Positions 1-12,022 of a stretch of DNA of 59,114 nt are shown here, piece after piece. The first letter of the stretch is position 1, and each line of letters begins with the position of its first letter. The notes beneath the pieces were generated by a model. That model saw only the letters and a program-made list of their open reading frames with translations, was not told the origin of the DNA and ran no database searches. The position numbers and the translations under genes are program-made. The DNA is taken from contig JAUCBJ010005072.1 of the NCBI GenBank assembly GCA_032718475.1, forward strand, positions 1 to 59,114, written 5' to 3'. Source of the stretch: Nemertoderma westbladi. Its lineage: Eukaryota; Xenacoelomorpha; Nemertodermatida; Nemertodermatidae.

Positions 1-2144
1 AATCCCATCAAAAAATAATAAGCATAATATTTTGAGAAATAAACAATTTTGGATATAAGCCTTCTGCAGTGGTAATCTTATTGACTGACAATCATTAAAT
101 GAGATCTGTCTATTACCTGAGACTAAAGAACACAGACTCTATAGTGTAATAGGAGGTAGGGAATGCAGGTTTCAATCTCGTTAGGTCTAGCTGGCAGCCG
201 TGTGGCTAGTTACATACAACCCCCCTCCACTGGCATTCCCAGCAACTGGCTCCCTTACACACACATCCCCCATCTATGACCAGCCAACTTGCAAGTTGGC
301 CAATAAATGATCAGTATTTAATGAGAATCCATTTTTTATGCCGTTTTAATTACTTTAGATCAATTAAAGACACAATTATTAAAGCAAATCACTTGAACTA
401 ATTAAAAACTATAATAGAATGGCGTATGTGGATTACATCTGTATAATTTTTAATTATAATTATTTAAATCTTATACTGTAAAACAATTAATTTCCTTTAA
501 AAGGCAGGTTGAAAATGGTGTTTTCACCGTAATCAACTTAATTAACTAATTAACTGCTATTATCTTAGCTTCTCGAAGGCCACACGGAAATTCTACTTGG
601 AAAATTTCTAAACTTTTGCCAAACAACATGTGTACCAAGTTTGGATAGATTTCATCAAAGATTGGCTGAGTTATTAACGTTTAAAATTGACACGACAGAA
701 CGACAGAACGACAGAACGACAGAACGACAGAACGACAGAACGACAGGTTGATTAATGGTACCACTACGCTAAGGCTCACTCACTTCGTGGCTCGCCCCAC
801 AATAACTTTAGATAAGTGAATGGATGTAGCACTAATTAAAGAGCAAACCATTTCATTCAGCTCTTTCAACCATTGTAATAATATTTAAGAAATTCCAATT
901 CAAAGTAACAATTTAAGAATAAAATTTCTAATGTATATTTAATGACAATTTAATAATCGAATCGAAGTCGAAATTTTTTACCTGAGTCGAATCGAAATCG
1001 AATCGAAATTGTGCTGAATCGAATCAAAATCGAATCGAAAAATATAAGGGAAATCGAAGACGAAAAATTGCTTTCGATTCGATTCGATGCCAGTCCCTGT
1101 TTCTAAACTTTCGGGACAGATAGTATTAATGGATAGCCTTGGATTGCGACCATCTGACCATATAATCAACCTTTGAGTATGTCTTTGAACAATGTACTTC
1201 AAGTTGGCGAGTCATAAACTCCAACTGACTTTGACTTCGACTGACTTTGGTTCCCAGAGTCGACAACCATCCAAATAAGTTCGCGGGCCTTCTGGAGACT
1301 AGGTACACTATAGCAGCGACCATAGCTATTGCAACCAACGGAACATTTGGTTATTTGATCCCAGGCAATGACGCACCGGCAGACTATCACCAGCGGAATT
1401 GTCTACTGAAACATAATTATCGGAACATAGTACAGTAGTAGTGTCATCAAGTAAATGTTTACATGACCAGATGACCGATGTATTTTTCCTCATAGAAAAC
1501 GAAGAGTTCCAACTCAAGGGTTTGCCATTTAATAAAAAGGTCCATCGATTCTGAGTCCATGTCAGATCGTGCACCCAGGGGTAGATCCCAGCATCTAGTT
1601 CCACGAACCCAGCTACCAAGTCCAGAATTCCTTCGTGTTCAATGAGCTAATCTGTCGTTCTTCGACAGACGGAGTTTGACGTGGTGTTGAAGGTGCTCGC
1701 AGAATACAGGTTGCTCGTACCCCGGGAAATTCATTTGCTTTAACAGTTGGTTGCATCGACATCGACCCAACCGGCTACCTTGATGTGCGGAACATCCTCG
1801 GGAAACTCCCGCCAGTCAGCCAGTGGGTGATACAGTATACAGACAGATGACCGCTTTCTACCCTTAGATGAAAGGCGAACCATCATAGTGTCATCGCCGA
1901 GGCACATTGGCAATGCGCCAATCCAGTTACTAGTAATTCAAAACAAACTAATAGTTACGGTATGACGGTCAGGTGGTTGTGTGGCAAAATGTCGTTAGTA
2001 CATGCTTGTGCTACACTGCTACGGAGTCGGAGGATTACCTAAACTAGGCCTACCATACAGTATACCAGTACTGCAGTATATACTGGCTGACTGGTACAGT
2101 GGTACTCTAGATTATTAAGAAACATTAAAATATAGAAAGCAATA
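1..2144. other. AT-rich flank with no gene recognised
   Basis: No credible coding region was found. The stretch holds a simple (ACGACAGA)n run near 690-745, a degenerate GAATC-rich tract near 955-1090, and at about 765-802 a terminus similar to the inverted repeat at 18041 and 18576 (shared core GTGGGGCGAGCCACGAAG, here on the minus strand). Several minus-strand frames between 1126 and 1619 are open, but I could not match them to a family. Confidence 0.5.
690..745. repeat. (ACGACAGA)n microsatellite
   Basis: About seven copies of an 8-base unit are visible directly. The run lies inside a repeat that ends near 802 with a sequence shared with the inverted repeats at 18.0 and 18.6 kb, so it is probably the internal part of a small non-autonomous transposon. 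Confidence 0.85.
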
Positions 2145-2355
2145 TGTAATAACCCCGGAATGTATAAAATAATACTGATAATATGCAATAAGCAGTGTAA
2201 AATTAATAATCAGTACATATCAGGTAAGTATATAAGTGTCAGTCCATAGAACAGTAATACACAGGCAGGCCATGAATAGAACAACATAGTAAGCAGTATA
2301 TCTCCTACATACCGGTACATCGCAGGTCTCAGATCCAGGGTCCGAGAGTATATCA
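2145..2355 (-). repeat. 3' LTR of the Ty3/gypsy element
   Basis: This 211-bp copy matches the repeat at 12023-12279 over nearly its whole length, and both are bounded by TG and CA. It is shorter because the other copy has gained about 45 bp of GGTACAT-type tandem sequence. Base differences and indels between the LTRs indicate an insertion that is not recent. Confidence 0.92.
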
Positions 2356-2387
2356 ACTCTTATTTTTCCTTTTTTTTTGAAGTACAA

Positions 2388-3658
2388 TAAAATCCAGTAA
2401 AATCCAGTAAGTATCCAATAAAATAATTATATATAGGATTAGGCCTCACATAGAGAAACTTCTGCGTAAGAGCCAAAACGGATTTCGACCAAGTAGATCA
2501 ACAATAGCTCAGATACTTGCACTACGGAGACTGATTGAAGGAATTAAGTCAATGAATCTCCCCGCAGTCATGACTTTTGTGGACTTCAAGAAGGCATTCG
2601 ACTCCATCCATAGAGGTAAAATGCTTGAAATCCTAAGAGCTTATGGAATACCAGAAGTAATTGTTGCTGGCATTGGATTGTTATATTGTGACACAGAAGC
2701 ACAGGTACTCTCACCAGATGGTGAAACTGAGTTTTTCTCAATCCTGGCTGGCGTACTGCAAGGTGACACATTAGCACCATGACTATTTGTAATTGTGCTG
2801 GATTATGCAATGAGGACGGCCACAAAGGGTGAAGATCTGGGATTCACACTTCAAGAACGCAGAAGTAGTAGATATCCGGCAACTACAATCACAGACACAG
2901 ACTTTCCGGATGACATTGCCCTGCTCTCTAATACGCTAGCAGATGCACAGCTTCTACTAAATGAAGTGGAGAGGGCTGCTCAGGAGGTTGGATTGCATAT
3001 AAATGCTACAAAGACCGAATTCATGACCTTTAATGTTGATGGAAACTTGACAACCATTGATAATAATCAACTAAGGAAGGTCGATGACTTCCAGTACCTT
3101 GGTTCATGGATAGAGAGTAGCAAAAAGGACATAGAAGTTAGGAAAGCAAAGGCTTGGGTAGCTCTATCAAAAATGGATACCACCTGGAAATCAGATCTCT
3201 CCAGGCACCTGAAGACTAAGTTCTTTCGAGCCACAGTGGAAAGTGTATTTTTATATGGGGGTGAGACCTGGACACTGACTAAATCACTTGAACAACGAAT
3301 TGATGGTTGCTTCACAAGACTACTAAGGGCACCCCTAAACATCAGCTGGAGACAACATATGACAAACGCCGAGCTTTATGGTACAATACCACCTGTATCA
3401 ACCACCCTCCATGAATGCAGATTAAGATTCAGTGGGCACTGCTGGCGAAGTAAAGACGAGGTCATACCAGATCTACTTCTCTGGCAACCAACTCATGGAA
3501 AGCGTAGTCGTGGACGACCAGCCATAACATATATAGATCAACTTGAAATGGATACTGAACTTGGGAGAAAGGAAATTGCGACAACTATGGAGAATCAGGA
3601 AACCTGAAAGGATCTCATTTCCACTGTCCGAGTTCGCTCGACCTAGTTGTAGTAGTAA
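2388..3658 (+). mobile_element. 5'-truncated LINE (family B) inside the gypsy element
   Basis: A 12-bp target duplication, TTTGAAGTACAA, is present at 2376-2387 and 3659-3670. The body encodes the second half of a LINE reverse transcriptase from about 2450: the FVDFKKAFDS motif, GVLQGDT, a catalytic box reading FPDD instead of FADD, a YLGSWI motif and a C-terminal GHCWR region. A TGA interrupts the frame at about 2780, after LQGDTLAP, and another TGA near 3605 replaces the tryptophan kept in the sibling copy at 47.3 kb. The 3' end is a short GTA/TAG run, not poly(A). The first 50 bp are AT-rich filler. Clade not assigned; it resembles the RTE/CR1-like groups that end in short tandem repeats. 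Confidence 0.9.
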
Positions 3659-3703
3659 TTTGAAGTACAAAAAAAACAGACATTACTATTTAATTAATTT
3701 GTA

Positions 3704-3949
3704 TTATTTATCGTCCCAAAATGCGACAGCTTTGTTTAATCGTGGGGAACGTCGTAGGATCTGAGGTTCCGGTACATTGGGCCTATCTAATTTAGTTTCT
3801 GTTTCGGAACAAGAGTCAGTGTTTGAATCTAATTCAATACTTTCCGTGTCTTTGGGTACATATTCGCGTATAAATCTGCGATTGCGCCACAAAGTGCGGC
3901 CTGAGCATTGTTTAATGCGATAATCACGATGCTGAACCGATGCCAACAA
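3704..3949 (-). pseudogene. Gypsy pol C-terminal tail
   Basis: A minus-strand frame of 81 residues ending at a TAA. It contains RNRRFIREY and RRSPRLNK, the basic tail typically found after the integrase of this type of gypsy polyprotein. It lies downstream of the integrase fragments and is separated from them by frameshifts around 4000-4120, where a 28-bp segment (AGTCGGTAGTGACG...) is duplicated in tandem. Confidence 0.75.
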
Positions 3950-4125
3950 TCTCTCCGATTTGGTCCCATAGCTTGGTACGCGGGTCCTGTATACGTACTT
4001 GCGTATTTATTTTAAGTGGGTGGAGATTGCGCGCCGATCGGTTGTAATAATATTTCATTCTCAAGTCGGTAGTGACGCCACCATATGTTAAGTCGGTAGT
4101 GACGTCACCATATGTATCTGCATTA

Positions 4126-5101
4126 TCAGCAATATCTTAGCCAATGTTGCTGGAAGGATGAATGGTGAGCAGGAATACGAGAGCGTAAGTTGTGCCCAAA
4201 CAACATTTGATTTGGTGAAATGCCGTATTCCTTGGGAGTATTACGGAATTCTAGAACACCTTCTTGGAATTCATCACTATCTATGTATGAAGATGCCATT
4301 TTGGATAGTGATCCCTTCATCGACTTTACGGCAGCCTCCGCATGTCCGTTAGATTATGGGTAATGGGGTGTACTCGGTGCCAATTTAATGCCCCAATGTT
4401 TGAGGAACTTATCGAATTTAGCAGTGGCGAACTGTGGACCTCTGTCGGATCGAAATAACATTGAGACTCCCATATCCATAAATAATTTACGGATTACATA
4501 TGCCACCTTAGTTGAGTCGGGTGTCTTTGTAAACTCGGCTACAATCGGGTAGCCGGAAAGACGATCCACATAGACGAGATATGAGCAACCAGCATGGTCG
4601 AATAAATCTGCCAATACACTTTCGAATGGTCGGTTAGGAAGAGGGTCGTTAGTCATCTCCTCTTTGGGGAGACTGGGTCATTTTTCTTGGCAGACATTGC
4701 ATTTTTGTATTGTATGGGTAATATCCTTAGTTATTCCCGGCCAATGCACAGCCAAACGAGCCCTTTGTTTCGTACGAGTTGTCCCTTGGTGGGAACTGTG
4801 TAGTTTCTTTATAACATTGCATAGTGCTGGGAATAATAATGCGCGATCCGTATAATATAAGGTTGTCATCAATCGACAAATCGTTTCGTATAGAGAGGAA
4901 CTGTTTAATATACGGTATCCAGCACTGGGGGTTGGTAAAACCCAATTGAATTTCTTTAATAAGTTGTTGGTAATCGTCATCGAGTTTGGTGGAAATTCGA
5001 ATTTCTTCGAGAATTGGATCCGAAATCAACCCAGGTTTAGTTGTTTCACAGCCCATTATGACCGCGGTAGCGACACCCAACGTTTCGCTGATTGGCGCCA
5101 T
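4126..5101 (-). pseudogene. Gypsy integrase, frameshifted
   Basis: Read on the minus strand, 5101-4678 carries an HHCC zinc-binding module (histidines near LHSSH, cysteines in CNVCQEK) after an RNase H-integrase linker. 4656-4354 holds the catalytic core, with an aspartate in SVLADLFD and the second in FRSDRGPQF. 4320-4126 has the end of the core, NTPKEYGISPNQMLFG. The parts are in different frames, so the integrase cannot be made as one protein. Its role would have been insertion of the retrotransposon cDNA. Confidence 0.88.
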
Positions 5102-5189
5102 TATTGATGACGATTCGTCTTCCTGGGGATCATCGATGGGGGACCGGCTAAGGCAATCTGCAACGATGTGTTCCTTCCCTTTTCTCCAC

Positions 5190-5800
5190 TTAACAGTAAG
5201 CGGTTTGGAGAGACGATTTGATTTTCTGAAGTTTGAGGTTATCTATTTGGTTTAACGAATATTTGTTAAATATGGTTACTAGGGGATTGTGATCCGTAAC
5301 CATGGTAAAGTGGGGAATACCAGCTAAGTATAATCGACACTTTTCGATAGCGTACTTTATAGATAAAGCCTCGAGTTCGATCATAGCATATCTCGATTCC
5401 ACATCTGATAGAAATCGACTGCCACACATGACAAGTTTCCATTTGTCGTCGTGTTATTGGAGTAAGTCGAATCCATATCCTTTGAGTCGACTCGCGTCAC
5501 ATTCCAGAACAGTCTCCAATGATTGGTCAAAATTTGCTAGTATTGGTGGGCTGGTGAGTACAGTTTTAACTTTTTCAAAGGCCAATTTATGATGTTCCAA
5601 CCAAGTAAACTGGTTGCGAGTGCATAACAAACTTCGCAAAGGTGTCGCTGCTGCGCTAATTTCTGAGGAAAAACTTCCCAACTGGTTAACTAAACCCATG
5701 AATGATCGGAGGTCCGTAATGTTGGTAGGTTCCGGGAAGTCTCTGATCGCATTTAATTTGGTTGGGTTGGGGGCGATACCGCTCCAAGAAATTAAGTACT
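5190..5800 (-). pseudogene. Gypsy RNase H and RT thumb region
   Basis: From about 5800 down to 5190 the minus strand encodes the end of reverse transcriptase (GIAPNPTKLNAIRDFPEPTN, then LRSFMGLVNQ) followed by RNase H features: LECDAS, with the first catalytic aspartate, RYAMIELEALS, with the conserved glutamate, and VTDHNPL, with another aspartate. A frameshift near 5440 splits the region. The upstream border at about 5800 is where the Ty1/copia sequence begins; the matching RT half is at 9668-10633. Confidence 0.88.
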
Positions 5801-6039
5801 ATAAATAAAAATCAGTCAACATTTCTCTGTCAGCAACCTGCTACAGCCTACGGCCTACTGTACTGGTACCGATAGGACATGGAATTCCAACCGTCAATCA
5901 AATTACAGGCCACGTTTCTTAGATAAACGACCAAACAGTTCAGCATATAGTGCAGGTAGTTGGCGAAGGGACTCAGGACAACGTCGAGAATCAAATCGTT
6001 CCACCATCAACAAGCCGATTCTTAATCCTCGAGACTTAC

Positions 6040-6302
6040 AATCTGGTGATACAATGCGCTGATATTCATGTGGTAGCCGTTTCCACCTTTTGCTAAATTG
6101 CCCAAAGAAGAAATTACAATCAGGAAATAATTCGAGTGGATTTGAGAATAATATGATGGTAGAATCATGTGAGGAAGTCGAGGATGTATTTACTCTGGAA
6201 GATACATCACATATTGTTGATGCTGATGATGTTGGTATAGACTCTGCTGCAACTAAAACGGTATGTGGCGATCAATGGTACGGAAATTTTATCATTTATT
6301 AA
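6040..6302 (+). pseudogene. Copia gag zinc knuckle and protease fragment
   Basis: The knuckle has the spacing C-x2-C-x4-H-x4-C, but its first cysteine codon is now TGA (near 6059); the remaining part reads YSCGSRFHLLLNCPKK. About 50 residues later comes GIDSAATKTVCGDQW, the copia-type protease active-site segment with the catalytic aspartate in DSAAT. The frame then breaks at 6300. Confidence 0.8.
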
Positions 6303-6433
6303 AAACTGAGAGTGGACAAGAACCTCAAATTATGTCATCAAACTCAGTTTATAAATTTGGTAATGGTGGGATTAAAAATGCAATGTTTAAAGCAGCAATT
6401 CCAGTGTATATTTGTGGGAAATAAATTACATTA

Positions 6434-7741
6434 ATGGTAGATGTAGTTACTGGTTGTTGTCTACTATTATTGAGTAGAATATCTCTGGAAAAACTTGGCT
6501 TAACTGTTAATTTTTCATCTAAAACAGGTCAGATAATGGGAAGGGAAATATCATTTCCTCAAACTAGGAAGGGACACTTTTGCATTCCACTTCTGAATCG
6601 GAATGAAGAGTTAGATCATTGTAATTCATCTGTATATATAGAAAGAAAGGGTCATACAATGGGAAACATTAGAAATTCGGATGCATGTGAATCTGATGAC
6701 AAAGTAGTATCTGAAACAGTAAATGTTATTGAGGATAAATCAGAGAGGGATATTGCTATAAAACTTCATTCTCAATTTGGACACCCTTCATGTGAGAAAC
6801 TTTCTACTACCTTAAAAGCAGCATTTAAAAAAAAATACTGACGATGAGTTAAAACTTAAACTGATATTAAGTGAATTAAAAAATCTAAAATGTAAGATTT
6901 GTGATGACAATAAAAGACCTGTGCCTAGACCAAAAGTATCCCTACCATTGGCAAAAGATTTTGGAGATGTTGTTGCAGTTGATTTAACTACATGGCTTGA
7001 TCCATTATCTTCGAAGGAATATTTGTTGTCCCACATGGTTGATTTGGCGACACGTTTCTCCATAGCATCTATTGTATCAGATAAACTTCCTAAGACTATG
7101 GCTCAGGCTATATCTGCTACTTGGTTATCACATTATGGTATACCAAAATCGGTTTTTTCAGATAATGGTGGTGAGTTCGTCAATGATTTAATGGAGATTC
7201 TTGGAGAAAGGTTTGGCACAAAATTACTGACAACAGCTGCATATTCACATCATTCAATGGTATTTGTGAACGTCACAATGGAGTGTTGAAACAAATTTTG
7301 ACCAAAAGCAAACAAGAGAACATAAATGTTTCGGTGGATCTGTTAATCAGTTTTGCTCTCTTAGCTAAGAATTCTTTAGCTAACCAAAACGGTTTTTCAC
7401 CTTACCAATGTGATTTTGGAAGAAATCCATATATTCCATCTATTTTAAGTGCGACACCACCCATGTTAAATGAAAGTGTAGGAAATTCACTTGTTAAGGA
7501 TTTGTTAAATGCCATTTATGTAACAAGAACAGCATATACTGAGTCTGAGGCAAGTTCGAAATTAAAAAAAGCCTTATCCTTGAGATTGTATACATCGGGT
7601 GCACCATTTTTTTCAAAAGAAGACGTTTTCTACTGGAGAGATGGGTCGTGCAAACGAACTAAAGGTTTCCACGGTCCTGCAGTTGTTATTGGCTCTGACG
7701 GGCTGGGCTGGTTATATTTGTACGCCATGGAGGCTCCATAG
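6434..7741 (+). pseudogene. Copia integrase, split by two frameshifts
   Basis: The first frame (6434-6841) ends with the histidines of the HHCC finger (HSQFGHPS). A run of A residues near 6826-6835 has shifted the frame. The second frame (about 6830-7289) supplies the cysteines (CKICDDN), the core aspartate in AVDLTTW and the second in FSDNGGEF. Near 7255 another shift puts the catalytic glutamate segment (GICERHNGV) in the third frame, which continues as 7283-7741 with SLANQNGFSPYQ. All catalytic residues are therefore still recognisable but are spread over three frames. Confidence 0.87.
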
Positions 7742-7770
7742 TTAAAGTTCACTCAACTCATCTAAGACGC

Positions 7771-8724
7771 TCGAATGAAGGGTCTGCTATTTCAAGGAAT
7801 GATGTTAAGGTTGATAAAGAGGATAGTGTGTCAGATCCAGCAATGTGTGATGATTCTTCCAAGTTTGTGGAAAAACCAAATTTTGATCAATCCCTTATAA
7901 ATATCCCCTGTTTCAGTTCGAATGATGGCTCTGCTATTTCAAGGAATGATGTTAAGGTTGATAAAGAGGATAGTGTTTCGGATCCAGGAATTAGTGATAA
8001 TTCTTCCAAGTTTGTGGGGAGACCAAATCACAGTTCACCAGCAAATGATATTATTTCCACTAGTAACATTAGCAGTACAGATTCGAATTTGGAGAACATG
8101 AGAGTAGACTCCAGTATTATTAAGAATGTGCGAGAAATGCGAATAACTCAGCCTATAAAACGCTTTGGAATTAATGATATATATGAAACAAATGATATTG
8201 GCTCTCTGGATTCTGCAAAACGAAGTGAATTAAATAATTGGAAGAATGGGTTGGTTGATGCGCCACGCATGTGGTACAACAGGATAGATGGCATTTTGAA
8301 AGGCCTTGGAATGTTGCGGTCTAAATGTGATAGTGCTGTCTATTATTTCATAAGGAATAGCTCTGTTATTGAAATAATGGTTATTCATGTTGATAATATT
8401 TTACATGGTGGTACACCTGATTTTCACCAGAATGTGATTGTGGAGCTTAAAAAGTTATTAGTGATTGAAACTGAAAAGAGTAACAATTTCAAATTTACTG
8501 GTTTACAGATTCAAACAATCACTTATGATGATCATTTTGACATAATTTATTCACAGCCTAATTATTTAGACAATGTTCAGCTGGTTAAAATAGAAAATAA
8601 ATCTGATTTGCAGGATTCAGCTAAAGAATGTGAGCATCAATATCGATCATTACTTGGATCATTGCAATGGCTAGGAAACTCTACCCGGCCTGATATTCTT
8701 TATGGTGTATTAGCACTTCTTTGA
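7771..8724 (+). pseudogene. Copia RT with internal deletion and altered catalytic box
   Basis: The frame opens with two tandem copies of a 147-bp segment (period seen at 7771 and 7918), a linker between integrase and RT. RT homology then jumps from ELNNWKNG (about 8230) directly to LVDAPRMWYNRID, so the fingers and the first catalytic aspartate region are missing. The YVDD box reads HVDN (VIHVDNILHGG). The frame stops at a TGA at 8722-8724. All this rules out activity. Confidence 0.85.
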
Positions 8725-8742
8725 TATGCGACCCCTATAAAA

Positions 8743-9309
8743 GTGAAACATGGGAAAGCAGCTAATAAACTACTCCGCAAAGCAAAGTCACTAGAACCAG
8801 TAGAAATTTTGTGTAAACCTATTAATTTAAACAACTGTTTGATTGAAACATATGTTGATGCAGGTTTTGCAAACTTAGAAGATGTTTGTTCACAAGCTGG
8901 ATTTATAAACTTTATTACAGATAGTGGAGCTTCTGATCGCACTAATGTGCTTACATGGCATTCTAATCGCATTCAACGGGTTTGGCGGTCAACGTTTGGG
9001 GCAGAGCTTTTGGCAGCCGGCTCAGATGTAGATCATTCGATGTTTGTTAAATCGTTTCTAAAGGAATTACACATTGACGTAAAAACTGTCAAGCTATATA
9101 CAGATAGTAAAGGTCTATATGATAACCTCCGTACAGTTATAAAAGAACCTACTGAAAATCGCTTGAAAGTTGAAATAGCAACTATTCGACAATCCATGAT
9201 GAATGATGGCGTTGAATTATACATTATTGAATCAAAACAAAATTTAGCTAATGTTTTAACAAAAGAACGCCATGATTTTGAACTTATTGGTCATATTATG
9301 CAGAAATAA
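8743..9309 (+). pseudogene. Copia RNase H domain
   Basis: A 188-residue frame follows the RT stop without a shift. Conserved copia RNase H features are present: YVDAGFANLED with the first aspartate, a TFGAELLAA helix with the glutamate, and LYTDSKGLYD with the third acidic residue, then the C-terminal NLANVLTK motif. It ends in a natural stop at 9307-9309, after which comes non-coding sequence and the presumed 3' LTR. Confidence 0.87.
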
Positions 9310-9667
9310 ATGAACTTAAAAATCGTTTATAAGAGAAAGGAGAAAGTAAAATCGGAAAAATAGTAAATGTTAAACAATCTAAATATTATTAGTGCTATTA
9401 TGATTATTAAAACTCGAGAAAGTTGTATTAATTAAGATACTTACTTACCATATTATGATTAGTTCCAGAAAGAAAAGAAAATATATCTAATGTTAGAGTT
9501 AACGGACATAAGTCTTTTTAGTAGGCCTACAGTGTACCGGTGCTGGGTTGTAAGTCAGTCAGTTGGTTGGTTACGTGTTAGTATAATAGAAATAGCTGAA
9601 TTGCTGAAATGTGTTTTATATTAATATATTATAACGGTGATATAAAAGATAAAGCCTGAAGTTAGGT

Positions 9668-10633
9668 TCAATATCTGCCCCAGGGAGTTATAAATGTGGT
9701 TAGGTCTCGCAACGCCTCCTCTAACTCGACCTGCCAATACCCCTTCTTTGCATCCAGGGTAGTGAAATATTGGGCACCGGGAGATATTTCAGAAACAGCG
9801 TCGAACGGAGGTCTCGAATTATGGACCGTCCGCTTTACTTGAGAATTCAGTTTAGTTAAATCGACAGTGATACGTATTCCGCCATTGGGTTTGGGAGCTA
9901 TAACCAATGAGTGGCACCATTCCGTTGCCCGATCACCAACGTGTTCAATGATATGGCAATTTAACATATTGTCAATTTCTTGTTTAACATTCTCACGGCG
10001 TACGAATGGAATTGGGCGGGCTGTATGGATAGCGAATGGTTGCACATTGTCTTTTAGTTCTATACGCATCGTGGCACCAACCATTGTCGACAGTTTACCC
10101 TGTGATCTGAATACATCGATGTATTGTTTGAGTAATTGCTCTTTTATATCCGAAATAAATGGATTGTTAACATCTGTCGCTAGGTTCTGAGAAATTGATT
10201 TATCTGCCGGGTTTGAAATTTTGGTGGCGGCTGAAACTACCGAATTTGAAAGTTGTTGGGGAAAATCAGCGTGGACTATATTCAGTCCTTTACATGCGCC
10301 CAAGGAAATATAAATGTCCTCGATATCCCTGCAGATAACGATTTGTTCAGTAGGCATTGTATTACCAAGTTTCAGATTCATTGAATATGATCCAATGCAG
10401 GAGAGTTCGAGTCCGTTAACACTTTCGAGTGTTTCATTTACGGGTTTAAGGTTTCTCCTATGAATACGGAGTTTCTTTAGGATTTTTATTCCGGCAACCG
10501 ATACCTGCGCATCCGGGTCTGCGATTATGTCGAGTTTCCTCATTATATTACCGGCAGTTGTAAGGAAGTCGACTGTTATAATGGGTTTGTCAGGGGAATT
10601 CTCTGTAACTCTCGTAACTTTAGGAGTTTCCAT
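9668..10633 (-). pseudogene. Gypsy protease and N-terminal half of RT
   Basis: Minus strand, 321 residues. Residues about 15-60 are protease-like, but the usual DTGA active site reads DPDA (IADPDAQVSVAG), so it would be inactive. RT follows: ATEWCHSLVIAPKPNGGIR and LDAKKGYWQVEL, with the first catalytic aspartate. The frame stops just after ITPWGRY at the border with the copia element. The segment with the YxDD box, expected next, is in neither gypsy half. Confidence 0.9.
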
Positions 10634-10699
10634 ATGGAGTATCTGATATTCCGTATCATCGATGTGGGCTAAAGTTTCTGATTTTACATTGACAGTTTC

Positions 10700-11961
10700 A
10701 GTTTCTTTTATCCCAGCGATAAAAATTCATCCAGTTTTTTTTGTTAGGACTGTTATTCCTCTGTTGACCCTTTTGGGATTTTTTCCGACACATCGCTCCG
10801 AAATGACCCTTCTTCCCGCAGTTCTTGCACTTGTTGTGTGTAGCGGGACAAGGTTTACCTGTTTCATGTGGCAATGGTCATCCACAGAAGTAGCAATCCG
10901 TGGATTTCATTGTCGATTTATCGCACTGCTGGATCGACTTCCAGGAATCATGTTTATGATTGTGGTATTGGGGTTGACGGGATTTGCTACGACCCCACGA
11001 ACCCGGAGTTATATTTATTTTTAAGACGTTTTTCATCCCTTTCGGCAAGTTCGTGATTGCGGCAGAGCACGACAGTCTCCTCCAGATCCCGAGCGGGTTT
11101 CTTAGATAAAAGTCCCTGTCTCACCTCGTCGTCTGTGATACCGCCAACAATCAGGGTCGCCAGCCACTCGTCTTCGGTCGTCGAGGTCAAGCCAGCATCA
11201 TCGGCCAACTCGCGGAGTTGTACGTAGAAATCGTCAAATGATTCTTTGTGAGATTGCGTGCGTCGGATGAGTTTAAACCGATCTACAGCAATATTCTGTT
11301 GATTTCGAAGATAATCGCGTATTTTATCCAGAACCTCGGTTAGAGTTAAGTCGGTATCCTGTTGTATGCCTATTGCGTGTTCCACACGCTGGAGAAAGTC
11401 TGGGCTGCAGTAAGACCAAAAGGTTGCAACCTAGTCCTCCCGGGATCGGGCAGATAATTTTGTGATCTGAGCGTAATAGCCCCAAGACGTCCTCCATTTT
11501 TTGAATTCGGGATAGGCAATTTCGTCGTCGATAGCATCCGGAGGCCGGATTGTAAGTTTAGCTGAATCTGGACGGCTTGATCCGGCACCGGTAGCCACCG
11601 GTATATGGTCATGCGCCTGTAACGCACGGATTACAGCATCCAGTTGCTGCTGCTGCATTTGTTGTTGGATTTGCATTTGTTGTTGTTGTTGTTGTAGAAA
11701 CATTTGCTGCATGAATTGCTGCATAGAGTTAGTTTCCGAGTTATCCTTCCCATTAATGCCAGCATCATCCTCATCGTTAAACGTGGGATTCCGCTGTCTG
11801 CAATCAATTTCGCGCCATAGAATCCGTCGCAAATCGATTGTGGAAGTTTTTTCAGCGAATTTTATTTGGACATTTTTGAGATGTTGTTTAACTTCATCTC
11901 TATCTAATTCGTTGACCTCATTTCGGTTCAGGTGCAAAGTTTCTTTATCATTCGCTGCCAT
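10700..11961 (-). pseudogene. Gypsy gag with CCHC knuckles
   Basis: Read on the minus strand from ATG at 11961, near the 5' LTR. Features are a glutamine-rich stretch (about 11640-11720), a capsid-like region to 10987, and zinc-knuckle sequence near 10780-10890 in another frame (CYFCG, then CKNCGKKGHFGAMCRKK). A TAG at 11431-11433 interrupts the otherwise continuous frame, a stop lies at 10987, and the first knuckle is followed by TGA. Gag would package the element's RNA. Confidence 0.85.
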
Positions 11962-12022
11962 GTGAACTGTTTGTTTCTAGATCATTAATTGGAGAAAATA
12001 TCACCAGCAACACACTGCGCCA

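Larger units (their letters stand above)
5806..9670 (+). mobile_element. Ty1/copia retrotransposon, 5'-deleted, inside gypsy pol
   Basis: In order on the plus strand there are a gag zinc knuckle (about 6058-6120), an aspartic protease, an integrase, reverse transcriptase and RNase H. Integrase before RT is diagnostic of Ty1/copia. The 5' LTR and most of gag are missing: the element opens in the basic region before the zinc knuckle. A purine-rich tract near 9330-9345 precedes a probable 3' LTR (about 9350-9670). Stops, frameshifts and internal deletions make it non-functional. Edges are uncertain by tens of bases because no intact LTR pair remains. Confidence 0.88.

Noticed and set aside
1126-1619. 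Minus-strand frames considered as a transposase remnant
   Set aside because: I compared them mentally with piggyBac-type C-termini but saw no conserved residues; too short and shifted to name.
10662-11056. Plus-strand frames of 62 and 120 codons
   Set aside because: They are antisense to the gypsy gag zinc-knuckle region.
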